Assembly: GCA_002307725.1 (NCBI GenBank)
Contig: DBUB01000005.1
Location: forward strand, 1-64,000
Reading direction: 5' to 3'
Source: Alphaproteobacteria bacterium UBA1301
GTDB taxonomy: Bacteria > Pseudomonadota > Alphaproteobacteria > Micropepsales > Micropepsaceae
DNA: 64,000 nucleotides
Made by a program: the position numbers and the translations under genes. Positions 9,278 through 17,018 of the stretch are shown in pieces. The notes under the pieces are model-generated. The model was given only the letters and a program-made list of their open reading frames with translations. It had not been told where the DNA came from and did not search any database. Every line of letters begins with the position of its first letter. Positions within the stretch are counted from its first letter, which is position 1.

Positions 9278-10017
9278 GGCTTATAGGCCGCCAGCATATC
9301 GAGATAGCGGTCGATCAGGTCGGGTCCATGCACCGCCGACATGTGCCCGGCGACAATGGTTTCGATCGGCAGGTTCAGCGCCTTCAGTTTACGCAGCGTT
9401 TTCGGGTATTCGGCCAGATCGGCGCCCGCCATGTTGCCGAGCGCGGGTTTCAGCGCACAACCGCCGTAGAGCACCTTGGCGTTCGGGAACCAGACAAAAA
9501 TATCGTCAGGCTTGTGCGAAGCGCCGAGCCAGAGCCCGCGGATAGCGCCGTTTTGCAGCGTAAAATCGGTGCCGACGATGGTGTCGGGCAGGACAATGGG
9601 AATGTCGGGATAATCGGACGCGAATTTCTTGGTGTCGGCGATCTGGCCCTTGCCCTCTTTCGCCAAGAGATCGCTGGTCGCCTGGATTGCGATGATTTTG
9701 GCGCCGATCTGTTTGAAATAGGCGTTGCCGCCGGCGCGGTCGAGATCGTGATTCTGATCAATCACTTCGGTGACCGGAAGCGGTGTGATCTTTTTGATTT
9801 CGGCGACAAGAATCTCGGCCGTCATAGGCGACCACGTAGCGCCAATCACCGTGACGTGGTCGCGGCCGATGTACACCATCGAATATTCGCGGGCATAGAA
9901 ATCGTCTTCCACCACGTAAAGGTTCGGCTTCAGCGGGACCAGCGACAAGTGCGGCGCGGCGGCGGCGGGTGCCAACACCAGCAGGACTGCGGCGAACGCG
10001 AGGAAGAAACGTTTCAT
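9274..10017 (-). CDS. Subclass B2-like metallo-beta-lactamase fold protein, His118 replaced
   Basis: 247 residues with a signal peptide (MKRFFLAFAAVLLVLAPAAA). From residue 30 the sequence follows the subclass B2 carbapenemases such as CphA nearly end to end: LYVVEDDFYAREYSMVYIG, VIGATWSPMTAE, DRAGGNAYFKQIGAK, FPNAKVLYGGCALKPALGN, LKALNLPIETIVAGH, HGPDLID. The B2 zinc ligands Asp120, Cys221 and His263 correspond to Asp93, Cys187 and His225, and His196 to His168. The first motif reads N-H-D-L-D (89-93) instead of N-x-H-x-D, so the His118 position is Asp91 with a His one step earlier. It could hydrolyse carbapenems weakly or act on another periplasmic substrate. It is first in an operon with the BNR protein; comparison to CphA is from memory. 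Confidence 0.85.
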   Translation of the reverse strand: MKRFFLAFAAVLLVLAPAAAAPHLSLVPLKPNLYVVEDDFYAREYSMVYIGRDHVTVIGATWSPMTAEILVAEIKKITPLPVTEVIDQNHDLDRAGGNAYFKQIGAKIIAIQATSDLLAKEGKGQIADTKKFASDYPDIPIVLPDTIVGTDFTLQNGAIRGLWLGASHKPDDIFVWFPNAKVLYGGCALKPALGNMAGADLAEYPKTLRKLKALNLPIETIVAGHMSAVHGPDLIDRYLDMLAAYKP

Positions 10018-10109
10018 GGGGCTTTCGTCATCGTCATGCGGGCGAAGGAAATGCGCTTGCCTTTAGCCTCGCCGTCCATGGTCACGGCAATATACCATCG
10101 TCGGCTCAT
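10014..10109 (-). CDS. 31-residue upstream ORF coupled to the metallo-beta-lactamase-like gene
   Basis: A short ORF, MSRRWYIAVTMDGEAKGKRI and 11 more residues, follows a strong purine run (AAGGGGGG, four bases before the ATG). Its TGA overlaps the ATG of the metallo-beta-lactamase-like gene (ATGA). The downstream gene has only a weak ribosome site of its own, so translational coupling or leader-peptide control is plausible. The peptide is basic, has no signal sequence and matches no family known to me. It could also be a chance ORF. Confidence 0.45.
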   Translation of the reverse strand: MSRRWYIAVTMDGEAKGKRISFARMTMTKAP

Positions 10110-10350
10110 AACGCCCCCCTTCGTCGCTCGCTTCAGCATTCGGCAGCACCAAGCAATAAGGCGGGGAGATTACGCAAATTTTTCCGACTCCGCCTAGCCG
10201 CTCGCGGGCCAGAAACAGAAAATCTGGCTGGCAAACCGCCACAATCGTTCATTTGTTGTTAACTATAACAAAGGCAAAAAATGGGTAGATTCCGAACCTA
10301 CCGTACCCTCCATATCACGCTACCGTGTCCGCCAAATCGAGGTGTGCACC
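10018..10350. other. Intergenic region between lactamase-like gene and sciP-like gene
   Basis: The 333-bp gap holds the 31-residue minus-strand ORF at 10014-10109, a stretch with no recognisable signal, and the TTGTTA/TAACAA inverted repeat at 10256-10271 in an AT-rich segment about 80 nt before the plus-strand gene. No tRNA, small RNA motif or longer ORF is seen. Confidence 0.6.
10256..10271. promoter_or_regulatory. TTGTTA-N4-TAACAA inverted repeat upstream of a SciP-like gene
   Basis: Perfect 6-bp arms with a 4-nt centre lie in an AT-rich stretch about 80 nt upstream of the SciP-like start. The position suits a transcription factor site or the promoter core. It is a candidate only. Confidence 0.35.
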
Positions 10351-10695
10351 ATGACCCGCTTATATAATCTCGCCCTCAAGGGTGACGAATATGGCAAAAC
10401 GGCCGGTGGCGTGGGTTCCAAGCTCGACACCAAGTCGTTCATGCACCAGAGCAAAGACGCCGTGCTGGAACTACCGCCGCCGGGGGCCAAGCGTTGGAAT
10501 GTGCGCAACAAAGCCGCGGTGGTGACCGCAATTCGCGACGGCGTTCTTACGCTTGAAGAGGCGTACGAGCGCTATGCCTTGTCAGCCGCGGAATACCAGT
10601 CATGGGAATCCGCCTTCGATGCCCTCGGTCTGGAGGGGTTGGGACTGGCCGGCCGACAACTCCGCCGGCGCGCCCTGGCCTACTGCAGAAAATAA
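10351..10695 (+). CDS. DUF1153/SciP-like DNA-binding protein, divergent copy
   Basis: A 114-residue protein whose residues 38-95 carry the SciP (DUF1153) core: LPPPGAKRWNVRNKAAVVTA, then LTLEEAYERYALSAAEYQSW. This is the helix-turn-helix that in Caulobacter binds CtrA-regulated promoters. Unlike typical SciP it has a roughly 37-residue N-terminal extension and a basic C-terminal tail (GRQLRRRALAYCRK). A second, closer SciP homologue lies at 21885-22160. GAGG precedes the ATG at 10351. It is likely a paralogue with altered partners or targets; orthology to SciP itself belongs to the other copy. Confidence 0.8.
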   Translation: MTRLYNLALKGDEYGKTAGGVGSKLDTKSFMHQSKDAVLELPPPGAKRWNVRNKAAVVTAIRDGVLTLEEAYERYALSAAEYQSWESAFDALGLEGLGLAGRQLRRRALAYCRK

Positions 10696-10707
10696 CAATA
10701 CAGAAAA

Positions 10708-12972
10708 TCAGGCCAATTTTCCTGTTCTTGCCCAGCCCTTCGGTAGGACGCGGCCGGTTTGGGCGCGTTCGCCTTTGAAATCCTTGAGATCGGACGGGGC
10801 GTAGAGCTTGCCGTTTTCGCTCCGCAGGCCCTCTTTCCAGGTGAACGTGGTGGCGTCGAGAAGTTCGCCGTCCTTGTAGCGCTGCAGATAGACGCCTTGG
10901 CCTTTGGCCAATTCCGGCACCTCCGACAACGGGAAAATCAGCAGCTTTTTCTGCAAGTCGAGGCCGCGCTTGTTCTCGCCGACGACGGCGACGTGATCGC
11001 CTTCCACGAAGCGGCAGACCACTGCCTCACCCGGCATTTTGACGTTCATCACGCGTTTTCCGGCCTTGGTCTGTGCGACGGCGTCGTCTTCGGTGGTGAT
11101 GAAGCCGTGGCCGGTGGTGGCCGCCAAGAACAGCTTGCGGCCCGGCACATGCACGAACATCGTCACCAGATCGGCTTCCGGCGCCAGATCGATAAAGGTG
11201 CGGATGGCGTCGCCGTTGCCACGCCCGCCCGGCAGCTTGGAGCCATCGAGGGTGAAGAAGCGGCCATCGGTCGAAAACATCATCAACGTGTCGGTGGTCT
11301 CGGCGTGAATCCAGAACCGTTCGCGGTCGCCTTCGCGGTATTTGATGCTGTCCGACGGTTCGATATGGCCCTTAAAGGAGCGCACCCAACCCTTTTGCGA
11401 GCAGACGATGGTGAGCGGCTCGCGCTCGACATGGGTTTCGATCGCCTCCGCCGTTTCAGCGATAGCTTCCACCTTCTCGGCCAACTTCTTGTCGGCGATG
11501 CGGGTGCGGCGCTTGCCGAGGACCGTCTTCTGGCCGAATTTCTCGTCCACCGCCTTCATTTCCGCAATCAACCGGGCCGAGATCATCTCGTCGGAACCGA
11601 GCAGCTTGTTTAGCTCCTTCTGCTCCTTTGAAAGCTCCTTGTGCTCGCCGCGGATCTGCATCTCTTCCAGCTTGCGCAAGGCGCGCAGGCGCATGTTGAG
11701 GATGGCTTCGGCCTGGTTGTCGGTGAGCTTGAAGGTCTTCATCAGGACGGGCTTAGGCTCGTCCTCGGTGCGAATGATCTTGATGACCTTGTCGAGGTTG
11801 AGATAGGCGACGAGATAACCTTCCAACACCTCCAGCCGGGTGGCGATCTTGGCGAGGCGGAACTTGGTGCGCCGTTCGAGCACATCGCGGCGGTGATGGA
11901 CGAAGGACAACAGCGCGTCCTTGAGGCTCATCACCCGTGGCACCAGGCCGTTATCCAGCACGTTCATGTTGAGCGGGATGCGGCTCTCGAGATCCGACTG
12001 GCGGAACAGCTGCTCCATCAGCAGATTTTCGTCCACCGTGCGGGTCTTGGGGATGAGCACGATGCGGATGTCTTCGGCGGATTCGTCGCGGATGTCGTCG
12101 AGCAGCGGCACCTTCTTCTGCTCGATCAGCTCGGCGATGCGCTCGATCAGCTTGGCCTTCTGGATCTGATAGGGAACCTGATCGACCACGATCTGGTAGG
12201 AGTTGCGAGCGCCCTCCTCCTTGAACCAGTGGGCGCGCACCCGGAACGAGCCGCGGCCGGTGCGGTAGGCCTCCTCGATGACTTCGGGGCCATCCACCAC
12301 GATGCCGCCGGTCGGGAAATCGGGGCCCTTGACGTATTTGAGCAGGGTGGTGTCGCGGCAGTTCGGGTTCTTGATCAGCTCGATGGTGGCGGCACACAAC
12401 TCGCCGAGGTTGTGCGGCGGAATGGACGTCGCCATGCCCACCGCGATGCCGTTGGAGCCGTTGGCCAAGAGGTTCGGGAAGGCGGCCGGCATTACCACCG
12501 GCTCATCTTCGGAGCCGTCATAGGTCGGACGGAAGTCGACAGCGTCTTCGTCGAGGCCGTCCATCAGGGCGATGGCAGCGTCGGTCAGGCGGCTTTCGGT
12601 GTAACGCATGGCGGCGGCGCTATCGCCGTCCACATTGCCGAAATTGCCCTGGCCATCGACCAGCGGATAGCGGACGGCGAAGTCCTGGGCCAGACGCACC
12701 ATCGCCTCGTAGACGGCGGTGTCGCCGTGAGGGTGGTACTTGCCGATGACGTCGCCGACGACGCGGGCGCATTTCTTGAAGCCCGACTTGGGATCGAGAC
12801 CGAGCAGCCGCATCGCATAGAGCAACCGGCGGTGAACCGGCTTGAGGCCGTCGCGGGCGTCGGGCAGCGCGCGCTGGGTGATGGTCGAGAGCGCATAAGC
12901 GAGGTAGCGCTCGGAAAGCGCACTAGCGAGATTCTCGGGGCGGATATCGTCAACAACAGGCGTGGTGGGCAT
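10708..12972 (-). CDS. parC: DNA topoisomerase IV subunit A
   Basis: A 754-residue type IIA topoisomerase A subunit that breaks and rejoins DNA to decatenate chromosomes together with ParE. The N-terminus has RYLAYALSTITQRALPDARDG and DGLKPVHRR, the quinolone-pocket helix is KYHPHGDTAVYEAMVR, and the catalytic tyrosine is Tyr124 in AMRYTESRL. The tower and coiled coil follow, then a short C-terminal propeller without a GyrA box, which favours ParC over GyrA. The residue at the usual Ser80 position is Thr85 with Glu89 retained. It is transcribed away from the SciP-like gene, possibly as a single gene. Confidence 0.95.
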   Translation of the reverse strand: MPTTPVVDDIRPENLASALSERYLAYALSTITQRALPDARDGLKPVHRRLLYAMRLLGLDPKSGFKKCARVVGDVIGKYHPHGDTAVYEAMVRLAQDFAVRYPLVDGQGNFGNVDGDSAAAMRYTESRLTDAAIALMDGLDEDAVDFRPTYDGSEDEPVVMPAAFPNLLANGSNGIAVGMATSIPPHNLGELCAATIELIKNPNCRDTTLLKYVKGPDFPTGGIVVDGPEVIEEAYRTGRGSFRVRAHWFKEEGARNSYQIVVDQVPYQIQKAKLIERIAELIEQKKVPLLDDIRDESAEDIRIVLIPKTRTVDENLLMEQLFRQSDLESRIPLNMNVLDNGLVPRVMSLKDALLSFVHHRRDVLERRTKFRLAKIATRLEVLEGYLVAYLNLDKVIKIIRTEDEPKPVLMKTFKLTDNQAEAILNMRLRALRKLEEMQIRGEHKELSKEQKELNKLLGSDEMISARLIAEMKAVDEKFGQKTVLGKRRTRIADKKLAEKVEAIAETAEAIETHVEREPLTIVCSQKGWVRSFKGHIEPSDSIKYREGDRERFWIHAETTDTLMMFSTDGRFFTLDGSKLPGGRGNGDAIRTFIDLAPEADLVTMFVHVPGRKLFLAATTGHGFITTEDDAVAQTKAGKRVMNVKMPGEAVVCRFVEGDHVAVVGENKRGLDLQKKLLIFPLSEVPELAKGQGVYLQRYKDGELLDATTFTWKEGLRSENGKLYAPSDLKDFKGERAQTGRVLPKGWARTGKLA

Positions 12973-12992
12973 TTAGATCTTCAATTCCAAAC

Positions 12993-13195
12993 TGTCATGG
13001 CCCGCAACGGCGGGCCATCCAGGTGACGCTTACACTGGCGTCAGAGGTTTTGCCTATAGCATTTCACCGTTTCGCAGAAACGGCGAAACGCTCTAGATTC
13101 TTTGCTTGTCGCGCTTTCGGACGGAAAACCGGAGTCCACTTTTCCTGAAAGCGCTCTGGCCCAACTGGATCGCCCGCAGTCGCGGGCGATGACAT
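12993..13195. repeat. Paired palindromes between recO and parC (BIME-like) with an embedded 'GCGCTCT' repeat
   Basis: A GTCATGGCCCGC..GCGGGCCATCCAG unit at 12993-13027 faces an oppositely oriented CTGGATCGCCCGC..GCGGGCGATGAC unit at 13163-13195. Between them, at 13091-13157, lies a copy of the GGAAAACCG..CCACTTTTCC..AAGCGCTCT repeat also found at 61302-61353. The gap has no gene. Such paired hairpins occupy several gaps in this window. Confidence 0.75.
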
Positions 13196-13219
13196 TCGGG
13201 GTTCGCGGCCGGTGTACTT

Positions 13220-13960
13220 CTACGTCGATTCGCCTTCTTCATGTGCCGCAAGAGAGTCGAGGCGTAACCGCGGTGGTGGCATAGGTTTTCCGTGGGGCTT
13301 CAGAACCCACTCGAAGAGGAAATGACCGGTCAGCGCGAGCCCGGCGGAGATGTCGGCAGCGTTCACTTCGTGCTGGCTCCCCAGCAGAAATTGCGGCAGC
13401 GGGAACAGCCGCGCGGCATACGGCGCCCCTGCCCCAGATGACACCGCCCGGCCGGATCGGGGTGAGACATATATAAGGTTGGAGGTGGCGCCGGTGGCGG
13501 CGCACGCCGTCAGATCGAGCCCGAAGCCGAGCGCCTCCAAGAGCCCCGCCTCCCAGCGGACGTAAACGGCACCCCAATGGGCGAGCCCGTCCGCCAGCAT
13601 GGCGTCGAGCAGAACGGTCGAGGCGGCGAACAACGGCTCGTAAAGCGGCGCGCGCTCCGGCAGCGTGGCGATGGTGATCGCCGTAAAGGCGTTGAGCCCG
13701 GCTAGCGCCTCGCGACTTTCCATCAGCGTTCCGGCGCGGGCGACATCGATCTCGCAAGCGAAATTGCCGAGATGTTCCTGGAGCCGGGCGCGCCATTGCA
13801 GCCGGACGGTGTTGCCAGGCTGGAGCACCGGCTTCAGCTTGCGCCCGCCCCGGACCAGCCCAAGATGGCGACCGTGGCTGCGGGTCAGGACCTCCAGAAT
13901 GGTCCCGCTTTCGCCGTGCTGGCGGACCGACAAGACAATGGCGTCGTCATGCCATTCCAT
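13220..13960 (-). CDS. recO: DNA repair protein RecO
   Basis: A 246-residue RecO. The N-terminal OB fold (MEWHDDAIVLSVRQHGESGTIL, GLVRGGRK, GNTVRLQWRARL) is followed by the helical domain ending in GHFLFEWVLKPHGKPMPPPR. RecO loads RecA with RecF and RecR in single-strand gap repair. The zinc-binding cysteines of some RecO proteins are not evident. It is 24 nt downstream of era on the same strand, the classic rnc-era-recO order. Confidence 0.92.
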   Translation of the reverse strand: MEWHDDAIVLSVRQHGESGTILEVLTRSHGRHLGLVRGGRKLKPVLQPGNTVRLQWRARLQEHLGNFACEIDVARAGTLMESREALAGLNAFTAITIATLPERAPLYEPLFAASTVLLDAMLADGLAHWGAVYVRWEAGLLEALGFGLDLTACAATGATSNLIYVSPRSGRAVSSGAGAPYAARLFPLPQFLLGSQHEVNAADISAGLALTGHFLFEWVLKPHGKPMPPPRLRLDSLAAHEEGEST

Positions 13961-13984
13961 GGCGGCCCCGCCAAACCAAAGGCG

Positions 13985-14902
13985 TCATTTGTCCTCCGGA
14001 AACTCCAGACCCATGTCGCGGTAGTGCTCGCGTTTATCAGCCCAATCGGGGCGCACCTTGACGAACAAAAACAAATGCACGCGGCGGCCAAAAATCTGTT
14101 CGAGTTCTCTGCGAGAAGAGGCACCGATGTCTTTGATCGTCTGACCTTTTTTGCCAAGCACGATGGCCTTCTGACCGTCCCGCTGGACGTAAATGATCTG
14201 ATCGATTTTGACCGAGCCGTCCTTGCGATCCTCCCACTTTTCGGTTTCCACGGCAGTGGAATAGGGCAGCTCATCGTGGAGACGGAGATAGATCTTCTCG
14301 CGGGTGATTTCCGACGCCAACAGGCGCGAAGGGATGTCAGCGGCCTGGTCCGGCGGATAGAGGAACGGGCCTTCCGGCATCCGCGCCGCGCACCATGTGG
14401 CCAGTGTCTCCAAACCGTTGCCCTTGAGCGCCGAGATCATGAAGATTTCTTCGTAAACCCCTGCCCCGTTAAACTTTTCAGCCAACGGCAGAAGCTGTTC
14501 CACCGCCATGGCGTCGATCTTGTTGAGGGCCATCACCGCCTTGCGGCTGGCCGCCTTCAGTCCCTCGATGATGCTGGTGGTATCGGCACTGGCGTTGCCG
14601 TTCGGATGGTCGCTGACCTCGGCGGCATCGACCAGATGGACCACGGCATCGGCATCGCCCGCCCCGCTCCAAGCGGCGGCAACCATCGCTTTGTCGAGGC
14701 GGCGTTTGGGCTTGAAGATGCCGGGGGTATCGACGAACACGATCTGGGTCTCGCCCCGCATGGCGACGCCGCGGACGTTCATGCGCGTGGTCTGCACCTT
14801 GGGGCTGACGATGGCGACCTTGGAGCCGACCAGCGCATTGACCAAAGTGGACTTGCCCGCATTCGGGGCGCCGATGATGGCGGTGAAACCGCAACGGGTC
14901 AT
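13985..14902 (-). CDS. era: GTPase Era
   Basis: A 305-residue Era, the GTPase needed for 30S subunit maturation and 16S 3'-end processing. It shows the G1 motif GAPNAGKST, G3 DTPGIFKP and G4 NKID, then a KH domain with IYVQRDGQKAIVLGKKGQTIK and the C-terminal VHLFLFVKVRPDW. It sits between rnc and recO on the minus strand. The gap to rnc holds palindromic repeats. Confidence 0.96.
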   Translation of the reverse strand: MTRCGFTAIIGAPNAGKSTLVNALVGSKVAIVSPKVQTTRMNVRGVAMRGETQIVFVDTPGIFKPKRRLDKAMVAAAWSGAGDADAVVHLVDAAEVSDHPNGNASADTTSIIEGLKAASRKAVMALNKIDAMAVEQLLPLAEKFNGAGVYEEIFMISALKGNGLETLATWCAARMPEGPFLYPPDQAADIPSRLLASEITREKIYLRLHDELPYSTAVETEKWEDRKDGSVKIDQIIYVQRDGQKAIVLGKKGQTIKDIGASSRRELEQIFGRRVHLFLFVKVRPDWADKREHYRDMGLEFPEDK

Positions 14903-14915
14903 GGTTGTCCCCTGC

Positions 14916-15003
14916 CGTTACGGCCGCCCTTGAGGCGGCCATCCAGCCTAGCGTCCACGAGACGAAAAACTCTGGATGGCCGGGCCAAGCCCGGCCATGA
15001 CGA
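14916..15003. repeat. Paired palindromes between era and rnc (BIME-like)
   Basis: A GGCCGCC..GGCGGCCATCCAG unit at 14916-14947 is followed by an oppositely oriented CTGGATGGCCGGG..CCCGGCCATGAC unit at 14971-15003. The arrangement is nearly the same as at 37981-38074. It fills most of the 121-nt gap. Confidence 0.75.
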
Positions 15004-15023
15004 AGAAATCAAAACAGCCTCAC

Positions 15024-15767
15024 TCACACTTGCTTGCCAACAGTCAGCAGCATCTTGCGCGCCGCGTCTTGTTCGGCTTCACGCTTGGAAGTGCCGGTGC
15101 CGACCTGAGGGTCTTTGCCAGACACGTCGACCTGGACCGAGAACACCGGCGCATGGTCGGGGCCGTCACGCCCGACGACCTTATAGACCGGCGGCGCGGA
15201 TTTGGCGCCCCTCGCCTGAGCCCATTCCTGCAGGCGGGTCTTGGGATCGCGCATTTCCTCGTTAAGGGCGGCGAAAGCCTCGGTCCAGTAGCGGCGGATG
15301 AACACCCTGGCGGCGTCAATCCCGCCATCGAGGTAAAGCGCGGCGATCACCGCCTCGCAGGCCCCGGACACAATGGCCAGCTTGCGCCGCCCCCCGCTGC
15401 CCGCTTCCGACTTGGCCAGGATCAAATGGTCGGCAATGCCAGCCTCTTCCGCCGCCACGGCGCAGGCCTCCGCTCGCACCAAATGGTTGAATTTGAGGGC
15501 CAGATCGCCCTCCTCGTCCTTGGGATAGAGCTCGTGCAGCCGCTCGGCGCAGATCAGACCGAGCACCCGGTCACCCAGGAACTCCAGGCGCTCATTGGAG
15601 CCCGGCCCGCTGGCACTGGCATGGGTGAGCGACCGGGTCAGCAGCTTTTTGTCGTTGAACAGGTGGCCGAGACGCTCTTCCAGCTCAGTCGATGGTGCGG
15701 AAGATACGGCTCCAGCGGATGGCCGACGGCCACTTCCAGAATGTGAAGAGTTGCGTTTTTCGTTCAT
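15024..15767 (-). CDS. rnc: Ribonuclease III
   Basis: A 247-residue RNase III that cleaves double-stranded RNA, including rRNA precursors. The RIII signature is ERLEFLGDRVLGL, the second acidic cluster is EAVIAALYLDGG, and the C-terminal dsRNA-binding domain ends at GTSKREAEQDAARKML. The only good start is ATG 15767, which makes the first 28 codons overlap the 3' end of lepB by 83 nt. The extra N-terminal residues are Ser/Pro-rich. Order lepB-rnc-era-recO is standard for proteobacteria. Confidence 0.94.
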   Translation of the reverse strand: MNEKRNSSHSGSGRRPSAGAVSSAPSTELEERLGHLFNDKKLLTRSLTHASASGPGSNERLEFLGDRVLGLICAERLHELYPKDEEGDLALKFNHLVRAEACAVAAEEAGIADHLILAKSEAGSGGRRKLAIVSGACEAVIAALYLDGGIDAARVFIRRYWTEAFAALNEEMRDPKTRLQEWAQARGAKSAPPVYKVVGRDGPDHAPVFSVQVDVSGKDPQVGTGTSKREAEQDAARKMLLTVGKQV

Positions 15768-16554
15768 CGATCGAGAAAAATTTGAATTCGGCGCGGCCGA
15801 TCAGGTTTTCGGCTGGAAGATAGCCGACCACACCGCGGCTGTCGTCCGAATCGTCGCGGTTGTCACCCATCATAAAGTAATGGCCGGCGGGGACCGTGTA
15901 CACGGGCGTATTGTCATTGAAGCCGTCGGCCTCGCGATCAAGCACGTAATACGACCTGCCACCCGGCATGGTCTCGCGATAGCGGGCAATGTGGTGGCGG
16001 TAGCCGTTTTCGACCTCGACATAATCGGAAACGCGGATTTTCGGGATCGGACTATCGTTGAGGTAGAGCACCCCGTGCACCACCTGTACCCGGTCGCCGG
16101 GCAGCCCGACGATGCGTTTGATGAAGTCGCGCTCCGGCTCCGACGGCAGGGCGAACACCGCGACGTCGCCGCGCGCCGGATCATGGGACCAGATGCGGTG
16201 GAAACTCGGCAGATAGCGGCCAAACGGGAGCGAATAGCGGCTGTAGCCGTAGGAGAACTTCTCGACGAACAGGAAGTCGCCGACCAGCAGCGTGTCCTCC
16301 ATCGAGCCCGAAGGAATATTGTAGGGCTGGAAGAACAACGTGCGCTCCACCAGCGCGATCAGCAGGGCATAGACCAAGATACGCAGCAGGTCCCACCAGG
16401 AGTCGTTGGTGTATTCCTCAGCCTTCGGCGGCGGCGTGGCCTCGGGCGCAGCGAGCGGCGCGGCTTCCGCAGGCGGCGCACCGGTCATGACAAACGGCAT
16501 CGGCGCCGGACCGGCGGCGGCAGGCGTGGTCTCGGCATCAATCGCATCCGTCAT
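15685..16554 (-). CDS. lepB: Signal peptidase I
   Basis: A 289-residue signal peptidase I, which removes signal peptides at the periplasmic face. It has an Ala/Pro-rich cytoplasmic N-terminus, one membrane helix (LLRILVYALLIALVERTLFF), the catalytic Ser in PYNIPSGSMEDTL, the catalytic Lys in RGDVAVFALPSEPERDFIKRIVGLPGD (given in parts: RDFIKRIVGLPGD), and the box E motif GHYFMMGDNRDDSDDSR. The start at 16554 gives MTDAIDAE; earlier in-frame starts run into acpS. It lies downstream of acpS and overlaps rnc. Confidence 0.95.
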   Translation of the reverse strand: MTDAIDAETTPAAAGPAPMPFVMTGAPPAEAAPLAAPEATPPPKAEEYTNDSWWDLLRILVYALLIALVERTLFFQPYNIPSGSMEDTLLVGDFLFVEKFSYGYSRYSLPFGRYLPSFHRIWSHDPARGDVAVFALPSEPERDFIKRIVGLPGDRVQVVHGVLYLNDSPIPKIRVSDYVEVENGYRHHIARYRETMPGGRSYYVLDREADGFNDNTPVYTVPAGHYFMMGDNRDDSDDSRGVVGYLPAENLIGRAEFKFFSIDERKTQLFTFWKWPSAIRWSRIFRTID

Positions 16555-16613
16555 AGCGGCGTCAGGGAACCGGATGGCGTCCGCCGCGTCAAGCCCGGCA
16601 CGGGTTGCTTCCC

Positions 16614-17018
16614 TCAGGGTTGCACCGGATTCGCCGAAATGATCACGAACGCCTGAGCCAGCGGGAAATCGTCGGTGATGGTCAGGTCGATCTGCGCCGT
16701 CATGCCCGGCGGCGTGATTTCTTCCAACCGGCGTAAAGCTCCATTGGTCAGACGCATGGTCGGCTTGCCGCCGGGCAGGTTTACGACCCCCATGTCGCGC
16801 CAATAGACACCGCGACCCAGCCCGGTGCCGAGCGCCTTGGAACAGGCCTCCTTGGCGGCAAATCGCTTCGCGTAACTGGCAGCCTTGCTCGCGCGCTTTT
16901 CGGATTTGGCACGCTCGGCATCGGTGAAGATCCGGCCGAGAAACCGCTCGCCATATTTGGCGATCGATTGCTCGACGCGGCGGATGTCGATCAGATCGGT
17001 GCCGATGCCGAGGATCAT
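16614..17018 (-). CDS. acpS: Holo-[acyl-carrier-protein] synthase
   Basis: AcpS transfers 4'-phosphopantetheine from CoA to acyl carrier protein. The 134-residue sequence has the family signatures MILGIGTDLIDIRRVE with the Mg-binding Asp, and FAAKEACSKALGTGLG with the metal-binding Glu. Its ATG overlaps the stop of pdxJ by 4 nt, so pdxJ-acpS-lepB-rnc form one minus-strand operon. Confidence 0.95.
   Translation of the reverse strand: MILGIGTDLIDIRRVEQSIAKYGERFLGRIFTDAERAKSEKRASKAASYAKRFAAKEACSKALGTGLGRGVYWRDMGVVNLPGGKPTMRLTNGALRRLEEITPPGMTAQIDLTITDDFPLAQAFVIISANPVQP

Noticed and set aside
9328..10197. 289-residue plus-strand ORF opposite the lactamase-like gene
   Set aside because: Shadow. 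The minus strand has a full B2-type match and signal peptide.
11641..13026. 461-residue plus-strand ORF opposite parC
   Set aside because: Shadow of parC, rich in His/Asp typical of reverse-frame translations here.
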